NCBI GenBank assembly: GCA_052389895.1
Contig: JBQTHM010000039.1
Coordinates: 1-64,000 of the forward strand
DNA: 64,000 nucleotides
Reading direction: 5' to 3'
From: CAVVXX01 sp052389895
GTDB taxonomy: Bacteria > Pseudomonadota > Alphaproteobacteria > Micropepsales > Micropepsaceae
Shown piece after piece: positions 52,593 to 60,741 of the stretch. Both the position numbers and the translations under genes were made by a program. How positions within the stretch are numbered: position 1 is the first letter of the stretch; the number at the start of each line of letters is the position of its first letter. The notes beneath the pieces are model-generated. The model was not told the origin of the DNA and ran no database searches. It saw only the letters and a program-made list of their open reading frames with translations.

Positions 52593-53330
52593 CTAGAGCA
52601 TAGCCATGCCGCCGTTTACGTGCAGCGTCTGGCCGGTGACATAGGCCGCCTCCTCGCTGGCGAGATAGACCGCGGCCGCCGCAACGTCGGCCGATGCTCC
52701 GAGCCGCCCGGCCGGGATGCGCGCAAGCAGGGCCGTCTTTTGTTCCTCGTTCAGCGCCTCGGTCATCGCGGTTGCGATGAAGCCGGGCGCAATGCAGTTC
52801 ACCGTCACGTTGCGGCTGGCGACTTCGGCGGCCAATGATTTGGTCATGCCGATGAGGCCCGCCTTGGCGGCGGCGTAATTCCCCTGTCCCGGGTTACCGG
52901 TCACGCCCACGACAGACGTGATGTTGATGATACGGCCCCAGCGCTTCTTCATCATGCCGCGCAGAACGGCGCGCGAAAGCCGGAAGGCTGCGGTCAGGTT
53001 GACCGCGATCACCTGGTCCCACTCTTCATCCTTCATTCGTATGAAAAGATTGTCGCGCGTAATGCCAGCATTGTTCACCAGAATGTCCACGCCGCCCGCC
53101 GCGGCTTCAGCTTTTTTGGATAGCTCTTCCACATCCGCCGTAACCGCCAAATTGCAGGTGATGGCGTGCGCGTGCGTGCTCAATTCCTGTTTCACTTTCT
53201 CAAGCGCGTCCGCACGCGTTCCGGAAAGAACCAGTGTCGCTCCCTGCGCATGCAGCGCCTTTGCTATTGCGCCGCCAATGCCGCCAGAGGCGCCAGTGAC
53301 CAGTGCGACCTTTCCGGAAAGTTCGAACAT
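52593..53330 (-). CDS. fabG: 3-oxoacyl-ACP reductase
   Basis: NADPH-dependent reduction of beta-ketoacyl-ACP. 245 residues, short-chain dehydrogenase fold: GASGGIGGAIA for NADPH, NNAGITRDNLFIRMKDE, the catalytic Ser in NITSVVG and Tyr/Lys in GNYAAAKAGL. Nine bases after fabD. Confidence 0.97.
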   Translation of the reverse strand: MFELSGKVALVTGASGGIGGAIAKALHAQGATLVLSGTRADALEKVKQELSTHAHAITCNLAVTADVEELSKKAEAAAGGVDILVNNAGITRDNLFIRMKDEEWDQVIAVNLTAAFRLSRAVLRGMMKKRWGRIINITSVVGVTGNPGQGNYAAAKAGLIGMTKSLAAEVASRNVTVNCIAPGFIATAMTEALNEEQKTALLARIPAGRLGASADVAAAAVYLASEEAAYVTGQTLHVNGGMAML

Positions 53331-53339
53331 GCTGAATGA

Positions 53340-54278
53340 CTATAACTGCTTCGCGAAGGATTCGATATCGGCCGGCGTGTCGAGGGAGATCGCCTCCAAT
53401 TCCTTATCTATGCGCTTCACCATGCCGGTGAGGACCTTGTTGCCGCCTGCTTCCACCGTGGTGCTGATCCCAAAGGAGCGGAACGCCGCTACGGATTCGC
53501 GCCAGCGCACGCGCCCCGTGACCTGCAACACGAGCAAGCGGCGGATGGTTTCGGGCTCGCTTGCTTCCGCCGCTGACACATTTGCGAGGATAGGAACATC
53601 GGGCGGGCGGATAGTGAGCTGCGCCAGCGCCTCGCGCATGCGCTCGGCGGCAGGCTGCATCAGCGGCGAATGGAACGGCGCGCTCACGTTCAGCGGAATG
53701 ACGCGCTTGGCGCCGTGTTGCTTGGCAATTTCGCACGCCTTTTCCACGGCGCGCTTTTCACCCGAAATGACGATCTGCCCAGGCGCGTTGTCGTTGGCGA
53801 CAACTACGATGCCTTCCGACGCTGCGTCCTTTACCGTGGCTTCCGCGCCGTCGATTTCAATTCCGATCAGTGCCGCCATGGCGCCCTCGTTGACCGGCAC
53901 CGCCGATTGCATCGCCTGTCCGCGGATTTTCAGGATGCGCGCCGTCTCCGGAAGCGTAAAGGCGCCTGCAGCGCACAATGCCGAATACTCGCCCAGACTG
54001 TGACCGGCCAGGAGCCGCGCATGTCGCGCGAGATCGAGCCCCATTCCCTGCAACACGCGGATCACCGCCAGCGAGTTCGCCATGATGGCGGGCTGCGCGT
54101 TTTCGGTGAGCGTGAGGTCGGCATCCGGCCCCTCCCACATCAGCTTCGACAATTTCTGCGAAAGCGTCTCGTCGACTTCGTCGAACACGAGGCGCGCCGG
54201 CGCGAACGCCTCGCCAAGTGCGCGGCCCATGCCGACCCAATGGCTTCCCTGCCCGGGAAATATGAAGGCGCGTGTCAT
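53340..54278 (-). CDS. fabD: Malonyl-CoA:ACP transacylase
   Basis: Loads malonyl groups onto ACP. 312 residues from ATG 54278 (MTRAFIFPGQGSHWVGMG), with AAGGGGGA before it. Catalytic Ser in LLAGHSLGEYSAL, Arg in KIRGQAMQ, His in VSAPFHSPLM. First gene of the fabD-fabG-acpP-fabF-mltG-yicC-gmk block. The 282 bases between its start and the DUF992 gene hold divergent promoters and no gene that I can see. Confidence 0.97.
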   Translation of the reverse strand: MTRAFIFPGQGSHWVGMGRALGEAFAPARLVFDEVDETLSQKLSKLMWEGPDADLTLTENAQPAIMANSLAVIRVLQGMGLDLARHARLLAGHSLGEYSALCAAGAFTLPETARILKIRGQAMQSAVPVNEGAMAALIGIEIDGAEATVKDAASEGIVVVANDNAPGQIVISGEKRAVEKACEIAKQHGAKRVIPLNVSAPFHSPLMQPAAERMREALAQLTIRPPDVPILANVSAAEASEPETIRRLLVLQVTGRVRWRESVAAFRSFGISTTVEAGGNKVLTGMVKRIDKELEAISLDTPADIESFAKQL

Positions 54279-54560
54279 TCCGTCCCCCTTTTGCATATCG
54301 GCTGAAATGCCGAAAGCCACATTTTGGCCCCACTCGTTACATGCACGCTTGGTTAGAGCACGCAGAGGCGCATGCGCTAAGGGCTTGCAGCAGCGTCGTG
54401 AAACGGCCTGTCAGCCTTAATGGATCGCAACGCCAGCTCGCACGTTTACGATGGATACAAAACCGTAGCGCCGGGGCCTGCAACTGGGCATATTGGCTCC
54501 GAGGTGCCGGTTTAGGCGTATCCTCTGTGACAGTCGTCGGAAATAAAAGGAGACCCCCGA

Positions 54561-55046
54561 ATGCATAAGAAGATTGGATTGGCTACGGCCGCTCTGGCGT
54601 TGGGCGCCTTCGCGTTCGTTTCGCCGGCATCCGCGGCCGAGGCCACCGTAAAAGTCGGAGTTCTCACCTGCCATGTGGCAAGCGGGTGGGGCTTTGTCTT
54701 CGGGTCCTCGAAGGATTTGCGTTGCGTTTACGACCCCGACAGGGGCGGTAACGAACGTTACTACGGGACCATCAACAAATACGGCGTAGACATCGGTTAC
54801 ACCGAAGGCGGCGTGATCGTGTGGGCGGTATTCGCTCCCTCGTCCACTCTGAAGCCGGGCGCGCTTGGCGGCGACTATGTGGGCGCCTCTGCAAGCGCAA
54901 CGGTCGCCGTTGGCGTCGGCGCAAACGTGCTGCTTGGCGGTTTCCGTCATTCCATCACGCTGCAGCCCATCAGCATCGAGGGCAATACCGGCCTGAACGT
55001 AGCGGCCGGCATCGGTGCGCTCACGCTGCGCCATGATCGCGGCTAA
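54561..55046 (+). CDS. DUF992 secreted protein
   Basis: 161 residues. Signal peptide ending SPASAA, then VKVGVLTCHVASGWGFVFGSS, LRCVYDP and YYGTINKYGVDIGYTEGGVIVWAVFAPS, ...GDYVGASASATVAVGVGANVLLGG, the DUF992 pattern seen in many alphaproteobacterial periplasmic proteins. Two Cys (in LTC and LRC) could pair. Function unknown. Strong ribosome site AAAGGAGA before ATG 54561, and a strong terminator follows. Confidence 0.9.
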   Translation: MHKKIGLATAALALGAFAFVSPASAAEATVKVGVLTCHVASGWGFVFGSSKDLRCVYDPDRGGNERYYGTINKYGVDIGYTEGGVIVWAVFAPSSTLKPGALGGDYVGASASATVAVGVGANVLLGGFRHSITLQPISIEGNTGLNVAAGIGALTLRHDRG

Positions 55047-55077
55047 GCTCCGAGCGTTTGCGGAGTTGTGACTATGG

Positions 55078-55107
55078 AAAAGCCCCGCTCAGGCGGGGCT
55101 TTTCTTT
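55078..55107 (+). terminator. Intrinsic terminator after the DUF992 gene
   Basis: An 11-bp stem AAAAGCCCCGC / GCGGGGCTTTT with a 4-base loop, followed by CTTTT. A smaller hairpin CTCCG/CGGAG lies just before it. Confidence 0.9.
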
Positions 55108-55236
55108 TGCGCGAACGCCCGCCTGCGTTTTTTGGAATCCCTCAAAATTTGCGCGCGTGCGCGCCGCGCGACAACACGCGCCTTGCGTTATTGCGCGCGC
55201 GAACGATCACAATTTCTGTCGCGCGCGATTCAAATG

Positions 55237-55265
55237 TTGATCGCGCGCAAGCGCGAGCGCATAGT
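55237..55265 (+). promoter_or_regulatory. Candidate promoter of the small RNA
   Basis: TTGATC (55237-55242), a 17-base spacer of alternating GC, then CATAGT (55260-55265), each matching the sigma-70 consensus at four of six. It would start RNA near 55272. The 130 bases between the DUF992 terminator and this site are GC-alternating and hold no gene. Confidence 0.45.
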
Positions 55266-55271
55266 TTTTTC

Positions 55272-55443
55272 GTCCGCTGCTTCTCAACTACCCCGGCGAA
55301 CGGGAACTATGGGAAGCGCTGGGACACAAAGACGGGCCCGCCCGCCGGGCCGGTCGGCCAACCTAGCCAATAAGCGCTGCTTATAGGCTGGGCGCCAAAA
55401 CATCATGGGCGCTGGCCTTAGCTGCCAGCGCCCTTTGATTTTT
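55272..55443 (+). ncRNA. Candidate structured small RNA
   Basis: About 170 bases between a possible promoter and a strong terminator, with no good coding frame. Predicted folds: hairpin 1 at 55279-55317, stem GCTTCTC/GGGAAGC, a symmetric internal loop AACTAC opposite AACTAT, then CCCG/CGGG with loop GCGAA; a GC-rich hairpin near 55335-55352; hairpin 3 near 55362-55392, CCTAGCC/GGCTGGG, one A-A mismatch, ATAAGC/GCTTAT; then the terminator. The size is like 6S RNA, but I cannot match it to 6S or another named family. It lies on the same strand as, and just before, the restriction gene. Confidence 0.5.
55407..55443 (+). terminator. Strong intrinsic terminator before the restriction gene
   Basis: A perfect 10-bp stem GGGCGCTGGC / GCCAGCGCCC with a 7-base loop, followed by TTTGATTTTT. 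It ends 20 bases before the restriction-modification frame, so a transcript stops here and none of the genes upstream can be its end (the DUF992 gene has its own). Confidence 0.9.
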
Positions 55444-55463
55444 CTGCCCTTCGTTGTGCGAAT

Positions 55464-58400
55464 ATGTCCGCGGAATCAATAGGCCACACAAGCAGGCCCA
55501 TGGCCGTCACAGAACTTCTGCAGGCGTATGCGCGACGCATTCGGGCACTTCGCAGAGCCAATGCAGACGTTCCGGAGACAGCTCTTGCGCCCGCGTTCCA
55601 CCAATTGCTTGAAGGTTTGATCCCGCTCTTGCCTATCGCGCCACGGCTGATCGTCGTCCCGGAATATCGAAATCCGGGCGTGGGCCGGCCGGATATTGCA
55701 CTCGTGCGGCAGGGCGCATTTGCCCGCGCTTTTGTTGAATTGAAGGCGCCCGCAAAACCGGCTGATCCGACGCGATGGCGCGCGCAAGACGCGCGGCAAT
55801 TTGAGCGATTCAAAGAATTGTCGTGTTGGGCCACCTGCAATTTTGCTGAACTGCGGTTGTTTTTTCGCGATGAAGAACAGGACACTGCCCTTGTAGTCCC
55901 AGAACAATGGCTTCGCCCTGACCGCGACGATGCGCGCGCCAATAGGGCCATCGCCGCGCAGGATTCGGCACCGTTCTTGCGGCTGATCGAGATCCTGTGC
56001 GTGGTTGCGGGAAACGAGCCGGCGCCGCGTGATGCCGAAGAGCTCGCCACGTTAATGGCGCATTCGGCACGTCTCGTGCGCGGCATCGTGCGAGATCGCC
56101 TGGCCGAACTGCGCGTGGAAGGCAATGACCGCCATGCGCTGCTGCAAGTGCGCCAGGAATTCCGGGACGTTCTTTATGCCCATCCCGAAGCGGCCGGTTA
56201 CAATCCGCGAGATTTTGATGCGTTGTTCTCTGCCGCTTTCGCACAAACGCTGGCATTCGGGTTGTTGCTCGTGCGTGAAGCAACAACCGAATCCGTAGGT
56301 CCCAACGCTTGGGAACACATGCCGGCAGAGCATCCGCTGATGCGCACGGCGCTGCGCGTGCTTAGCTTGCCCGAAGTCGTGCGCGACGTCGGCATCGGTT
56401 TTGATGTGATGACCGATACGGTCAACTGCTTCACGCCCGATATCCTTGCCATTCGCCCGGACAGGCGCGATCCCATTCTTTATTTCTACGAAGACTTCCT
56501 GAAGACGTTCGATCCGGAACAGCGCGAGCGCTTTGGCGTCTATTACACGCCGATCGAAGTTGTCCAATACATTGTCGGGGCGCTCGATCGTGCGCTTCGT
56601 GAAAACTTACGGACGCAAGGCTTGCGCGATCCTGCCGTTACGATTCTCGATCCGGCCGCCGGCACCGGCACCTTTCTTCTCGGTGTCGCCGAGCGCGTGA
56701 GGGATCGCGAGGCAGCCGGCGGCGCGGGCATGGCGGCGCTGGCTCTCCAGGGCCTTGCACGCCGCATGTTCGGTTTCGAGCTTCTGGTCGGCCCTTACGC
56801 GGTCGCGCATTACCGGCTGCATCATGCCTTGCGCCGCAGGGAAGAAGGCAGCGAGGAACTGCAATTGCCGCGGCTCGGCGTTTATCTCACCGACACACTG
56901 GCTCGTCCGGATTCTGCTGCGCCAATGGGCCCGCTTGGCTTTGTCTCGGAAGGAATCGCCGAAGAGAACCGCGAAGCGAACAGGATCAAGAGCCGGCAGC
57001 AAATCCTCGCCATCATCGGCAATCCACCCTACCGCAGGCTAGAGGTAGGCGAAAACCGCACATTAGTTGGCGACTGGATGGACGGACTCTGGGATGATTT
57101 GAAAGAGCCGGTGCGGGACGCGGGGCAAGGCAATCAGCTCAACACCTTCCCGGAACTGTCTGTAGCTTTCTGGCGCTGGGCGATCTGGAAACTGTTCGAA
57201 GCGGAGAACGCGCCGCGACGGGGTGTGGTCGCGTTCATTTCCAACCGCAAATTTCTAACGGGCTGGCCATACGCTGGATTACGCAAGATGATGCGTGAGC
57301 GCTTCGATCGCATCGAGATTTTCGACTTGCGAGGCGATGTCCGTCGCGGCGAGCGAGCCGGTGTCGAGGACGATCAGGGGGTGTTTAACATCCAAGTGGG
57401 CACTGCCATCACCATAGCGATAGCCGATGGCAGCAAGGGCGGAAACGAGCTAGCTGACGTCTACTATTCCGACGCCTGGGCGGAAGGTCTTTTTTCACGG
57501 CGTGCAAAACTCGGTCGATTGTCAGCACACTCCTCCGACGGCGCCATGCCCAATGGAGTACAAGTAGAGCGAGGCCTTCTCGACGACCTGAGGCCGAAAC
57601 CTTTCACGAATGCGGCGTTCCTTCCGATAACTGAGTGCTTCGCGTTTAGATCGTCGGGTATCGAAACCACGCGAGATCATCTTTCATACGGACTAAATGA
57701 CGCGGATCTGACGCATAAGATCAGAGCGTTCCTTCAACTGTCGAGGGCACAGGCAAAAGAAGTGTACTCAGAGACCAGAAAGATGGAATTTGACGTCGCA
57801 TTTGGTCAGCCATTCGACGCGCGTCGCATAGCGAGCGCCAGTTATCGACCGCTCGACCGACGGACTCTATACAATCAGCGTGGATTCGTTGATTGGCCTC
57901 GGCCTGACCTACAAGAGGTATGGGGCATACGAAATACCGCTTTGTTTGCAATGCCAAACGGCACGGGTGCCGGACCGGCCTGCTGGTGTCATGCGTCACT
58001 ACCAGATCGGCACGGATTCAAGGGCTCTTATGGTGGATATGCTTTTCCACTCTATGACAGACGGCCGCAGGTCAGCTCCCCGAACATTCCGCCCGCGCTC
58101 CTGCAGGGTTTGTCGGCTGCTTACGGTCGAAATGTTTCTGCTAGAGCCGTATTCGCGGCCATCCTGTGTCTGTTGTCGGCGTCTTCTTACACGCGGCGCT
58201 TCGCGGAAGACCTTGAAGATACTTTTCCACACGTTGTTTTTCCCACGCAAATTGACGTGTTTACAAATGCCGTGAAGCTTGGCCGCAAGATCAGAGCGAT
58301 CGAAACCTTCGCGCGCGCACCAGGAGAAGCTTATCTCCGGCCCGAATTTGTGCGCCCCGAGACGGAGCCGCGCGGTCCCGTCGTATTTATGGAACCGGAT

Positions 58401-58700
58401 GGCGAGGCACTTAGTCTATGCGCTGATGGCAGCGGGCGAATTACGGGCCTTCCACAGGCCGTCTGGAATTTTTCCGTTAGCGGATACCGCGTCCTCCCCC
58501 GCTGGCTGGAGGCGCGCGCGGGCTTGCCCGCCGACCTCGGATTCGTGCGCGAGTTCCGAGACATCTGTGGGCGCATTGCCGAACTGATTGATCTCTTTGC
58601 CCAAGCCGATACCGTTCTGGATGCGACATTGGGTGATTCGCTGAGCCGCGAAGCCCTGCATTTCGCTCCACGGCCTGAGGCGGATGACGGACAAGACTGA
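55464..58700 (+). CDS. Single-chain restriction-modification enzyme, type ISP/IIG-like
   Basis: 1078 residues (ATG 55464; ATG 55500 is also possible). The N-terminus is a PD-(D/E)XK nuclease: GRPDIAL with Asp77 and FVELKAP with Glu92, Lys94. There is no helicase, in contrast to the larger type ISP enzymes. A helical linker follows, then an N6-adenine methyltransferase: YYTPIEVVQYIV near 360, DPAAGTGTFLL from 396, NPPY at 520-523. The last 350 residues end with the type ISP specificity-domain pattern VWNFSVSGYRVLPRWLEARAG. The recognition part (about 57.4-58.3 kb) is less GC-biased. It would cut unmodified DNA and methylate its own. Overlaps the next gene by 17 bases. Confidence 0.85.
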   Translation: MSAESIGHTSRPMAVTELLQAYARRIRALRRANADVPETALAPAFHQLLEGLIPLLPIAPRLIVVPEYRNPGVGRPDIALVRQGAFARAFVELKAPAKPADPTRWRAQDARQFERFKELSCWATCNFAELRLFFRDEEQDTALVVPEQWLRPDRDDARANRAIAAQDSAPFLRLIEILCVVAGNEPAPRDAEELATLMAHSARLVRGIVRDRLAELRVEGNDRHALLQVRQEFRDVLYAHPEAAGYNPRDFDALFSAAFAQTLAFGLLLVREATTESVGPNAWEHMPAEHPLMRTALRVLSLPEVVRDVGIGFDVMTDTVNCFTPDILAIRPDRRDPILYFYEDFLKTFDPEQRERFGVYYTPIEVVQYIVGALDRALRENLRTQGLRDPAVTILDPAAGTGTFLLGVAERVRDREAAGGAGMAALALQGLARRMFGFELLVGPYAVAHYRLHHALRRREEGSEELQLPRLGVYLTDTLARPDSAAPMGPLGFVSEGIAEENREANRIKSRQQILAIIGNPPYRRLEVGENRTLVGDWMDGLWDDLKEPVRDAGQGNQLNTFPELSVAFWRWAIWKLFEAENAPRRGVVAFISNRKFLTGWPYAGLRKMMRERFDRIEIFDLRGDVRRGERAGVEDDQGVFNIQVGTAITIAIADGSKGGNELADVYYSDAWAEGLFSRRAKLGRLSAHSSDGAMPNGVQVERGLLDDLRPKPFTNAAFLPITECFAFRSSGIETTRDHLSYGLNDADLTHKIRAFLQLSRAQAKEVYSETRKMEFDVAFGQPFDARRIASASYRPLDRRTLYNQRGFVDWPRPDLQEVWGIRNTALFAMPNGTGAGPACWCHASLPDRHGFKGSYGGYAFPLYDRRPQVSSPNIPPALLQGLSAAYGRNVSARAVFAAILCLLSASSYTRRFAEDLEDTFPHVVFPTQIDVFTNAVKLGRKIRAIETFARAPGEAYLRPEFVRPETEPRGPVVFMEPDGEALSLCADGSGRITGLPQAVWNFSVSGYRVLPRWLEARAGLPADLGFVREFRDICGRIAELIDLFAQADTVLDATLGDSLSREALHFAPRPEADDGQD

Positions 58701-58986
58701 TCTTTTTGGCCATGCTCCGCCACAGGGAAGCCTGTTTGGCCTAGGCGATGATCGCATGCGCGCCCCGCAGCAGCAGCTCTCGCCCGATCCTGAAACTATT
58801 CGCCTTCGTCTGAACGCCCTGTTGGAAAAAGCTCGGTCTGCCGAAACGATGCCTTGGACGGAGCGCGACGCCCGCATGTGGCAGACCGTCTTTCCGAATA
58901 TGACCAAGTGGCTGCCCCCTGAGGAAGGCGAGCAGCTTCGGTTCGAGTTCGAAAGAGAAATGCAGCGGCTGGCCAAAGCCGCCTAA
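58684..58986 (+). CDS. Small partner protein of the restriction-modification enzyme
   Basis: 100 residues. Begins TDKTDLFGHAPPQGSLFG, has a Gln/Pro-rich linker, then a helical part RLRLNALLEKARSAETMPW, ARMWQTVFPNMTKWLP and RFEFEREMQRL. I recognise no named domain, though similar small proteins seem to follow this type of nuclease-methylase gene. The start lies inside the end of the enzyme gene, so translation is linked. It could be a structural subunit, control protein or inhibitor; none is shown. Confidence 0.7.
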   Translation: MTDKTDLFGHAPPQGSLFGLGDDRMRAPQQQLSPDPETIRLRLNALLEKARSAETMPWTERDARMWQTVFPNMTKWLPPEEGEQLRFEFEREMQRLAKAA

Positions 58987-59006
58987 TGAGCCTGCTTCAA
59001 GGCTGA

Positions 59007-59035
59007 TTGATATTCCCAAACCATTCCGCTATACC
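59007..59035 (+). promoter_or_regulatory. Promoter of the rpsF operon
   Basis: TTGATA (59007-59012), a 17-base spacer, TATACC (59030-59035). A good sigma-70 match; the start would be near 59042, giving a leader of about 150 bases before rpsF. Confidence 0.65.
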
Positions 59036-59097
59036 CGCGCCCTTGACCGGGTGCGGTCGCTTGGGGCCCCGCCACCAACAGATTGGCGGCTGGGTGA

Positions 59098-59114
59098 TGC
59101 CGGATGGTCCGGCA
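59098..59114 (+). promoter_or_regulatory. Leader hairpin before rpsF, possible S6:S18 site
   Basis: TGCCGGA-TGG-TCCGGCA is a perfect 7-bp hairpin in the rpsF leader. In several bacteria an S6:S18 dimer binds a leader hairpin to control this operon. The position fits, but I cannot confirm the conserved bases. Confidence 0.35.
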
Positions 59115-59194
59115 CCCAAACGAACCGGCGCGCGGAGGCTGGTTTCCTTTCCCGCCTTCGCCGTGCCGCGCCCAAGAAAGGGTTCAAGCGACTT

Positions 59195-59581
59195 ATGCCG
59201 CTTTATGAGCACATGCTGATCGCGCGCCAGGACATCAGCGCGCAACAGGTGGACGCGCTTGCCACCCACCTGAAGACCATCGTGGAAAGCGAAGGCGGCA
59301 AGGTGGAGAAGCAGGAATATTGGGGTCTGCGCGGCCTTGCCTACCGCATCAAGAAAAATCGCAAGGGGCACTATGTGCTCCTCAATCTCGACGCGCCAGC
59401 TAACGCGATCGTGGAGCTGGAACGCCAGCTAAAGATCAACGAGGACGTGCTGCGCTATATCACAGTGCGCGTCGAGCAGTTCGAGCAGTCAAGTTCCAGC
59501 AAGAAGCGGGAACGCGAAGGCAAAGAGCGCGACAAGGAAGCGAACGGCGAGGCGGCGGAAAAAGAAGGAGCCGAAGAATGA
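59195..59581 (+). CDS. rpsF: 30S ribosomal protein S6
   Basis: 128 residues from ATG 59195 (MPLYEHMLIARQDISAQQVD); the longer frame upstream is leader RNA. Core YWGLRGLAYRIKKNRKGHYVL, LNEDVLR-like INEDVLRYITVRVE, and a charged Lys/Glu-rich tail (SSSKKREREGKERDKEAN). Overlaps rpsR by four bases. Confidence 0.97.
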   Translation: MPLYEHMLIARQDISAQQVDALATHLKTIVESEGGKVEKQEYWGLRGLAYRIKKNRKGHYVLLNLDAPANAIVELERQLKINEDVLRYITVRVEQFEQSSSSKKREREGKERDKEANGEAAEKEGAEE

Positions 59582-59820
59582 GCGACGCGGGTTCTCCACG
59601 CAGGCCCTTCTTCCGGCGCCGCAAGACGTGCCCCTTCTCCGGCGCCAACGCGCCGAAGATCGACTACAAAGACGTGAAGCTGTTGCAGCGCTATATCTCG
59701 GAGCGCGGCAAGATCGTGCCCAGCCGCATCACCGCGGTGAGCTCGAACAAGCAGCGCGAACTGGCGCGCGCCATCAAGCGGGCCCGCTTCATGGCGCTGT
59801 TGCCTTATGTCGTGAAATAG
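59578..59820 (+). CDS. rpsR: 30S ribosomal protein S18
   Basis: 80 residues with the normal core RRKTCPFSGANAPKIDYKDVKLLQRYISE, here read as RRKTCPFSG and IDYKDVKLLQRYI, then GKIVPSRITAVSSNKQRELARAIKRARFMALLPYV. Binds S6 in the ribosome platform. Coupled to rpsF. Confidence 0.98.
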   Translation: MSDAGSPRRPFFRRRKTCPFSGANAPKIDYKDVKLLQRYISERGKIVPSRITAVSSNKQRELARAIKRARFMALLPYVVK

Positions 59821-59831
59821 GAGACGCGGCC

Positions 59832-60446
59832 ATGCAGGTGATTTTGCTCGAACGCGTCGAAAAGCTCGGCCAGATTGGCGACGTGGTGAAGGTGAAGGAC
59901 GGCTTCGCGCGCAACTTCCTCCTGCCGCAGAAAAAGGCGCTGCGCGCGACCAAGGGTAATCTGGCGTATTTCGAGTCTCAGCGCGTGCAACTGGAAGCCC
60001 GCAATCTCGAGCGCAAGACGGAAGCCGAAACCGTGGGCGCCAGGCTCGAGGGCAAATCGTTCGTGTTGCTGCGCCAGGCGGGCGAGCGCGGCCAGCTTTA
60101 CGGATCGGTCTCCACGCGCGACGTCGCCGCTGTCATTTCCGAGGGCGGCTTCACTATAGACCGGCACCAAATCCCGCTCGATCACGCAATCAAGACGATT
60201 GGCAAGAACGACGTCATCGTCGTGCTGCACCCGGAAGTGCGCGTGCACGTCGCGGTGATCGTCGCGCGTACGGAAGACGAGGCCGAGCGCATCGCCCGCG
60301 GCGAGGACGTGCTGGCAGAAGTCACGCCGGAAGAAGAAGCCGCCGCCGAGGCCGCCAAGGCCGCCGAAGCCCTGTTCGAAGAAGGCGCCGGCCCGAAGAA
60401 AGAAGAGCAGCCCGAGAACCCGCAGAAATCGGGTTCGGCGGGGTAG
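59832..60446 (+). CDS. rplI: 50S ribosomal protein L9
   Basis: 204 residues from ATG 59832, GGAG upstream. The N-domain MQVILLERVEKLGQIGDVVK, GFARNFLLPQKKA is typical; the connecting helix and C-domain follow. A tail of about 50 residues rich in Glu/Ala (VTPEEEAAAEAAKAAEALFE) makes it longer than the 150 residues of enteric L9, as often in alphaproteobacteria. Confidence 0.97.
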   Translation: MQVILLERVEKLGQIGDVVKVKDGFARNFLLPQKKALRATKGNLAYFESQRVQLEARNLERKTEAETVGARLEGKSFVLLRQAGERGQLYGSVSTRDVAAVISEGGFTIDRHQIPLDHAIKTIGKNDVIVVLHPEVRVHVAVIVARTEDEAERIARGEDVLAEVTPEEEAAAEAAKAAEALFEEGAGPKKEEQPENPQKSGSAG

Positions 60447-60447
60447 A

Positions 60448-60495
60448 GCCCCCTCCGGCGCTTCGCGCCACCTCCCCCAATGGGGGAGGACACAT
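60448..60495. repeat. Palindromic repeat element after rplI
   Basis: A short member of the same family as those in uvrA and near 25.2 kb: CCGGCGCTTCGCGCC then ACCTCCCCC-aatG-GGGGAGG. It lies just after the rplI stop and may also act as a transcript end. Confidence 0.75.
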
Positions 60496-60563
60496 GCACA
60501 TCATGCTCCCACTCTTGGGGGCCGCCTTCACTGAAGCTACAGCGGCCGAGTGCGCGCATTCTC

Positions 60564-60669
60564 GCCCGCCGGAGCCCTGGCGTAGGCGGGAGCTGTCCGC
60601 GATCCGCCTTCGCTGCTAGTCAGCTTTCAGCGGTCTGGCGACGCAACCCGCGGAAGCTTTAGCCAAGGC
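60564..60669. repeat. Second palindromic repeat type before the sterol desaturase gene
   Basis: CCCGCC...GGCGGG (60565-60590), with the inner GGAGCCCTGGCGTA, followed by nested arms GCCTT/AAGGC and AGCTT/AAGCT (60607-60668). This is of the CCGCC-AAGCCTTGGCG-GGCGG kind spread through many alphaproteobacterial genomes. The 295-base gap 60447-60741 holds only these repeats and the promoter of the next gene. Confidence 0.55.
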
Positions 60670-60741
60670 GAGAGTAGACTGAGGGGCTGCGCGCGGCCAT
60701 TGCTTTACGTGCGCTTAATGACGCGGAGATAGCCTTCCCCC

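Noticed and set aside
55272..55443. Naming the small RNA as 6S RNA (ssrS)
   Set aside because: Size fits, but the separate short hairpins do not resemble the single long 6S hairpin with a central bubble, and I found no conserved bases.
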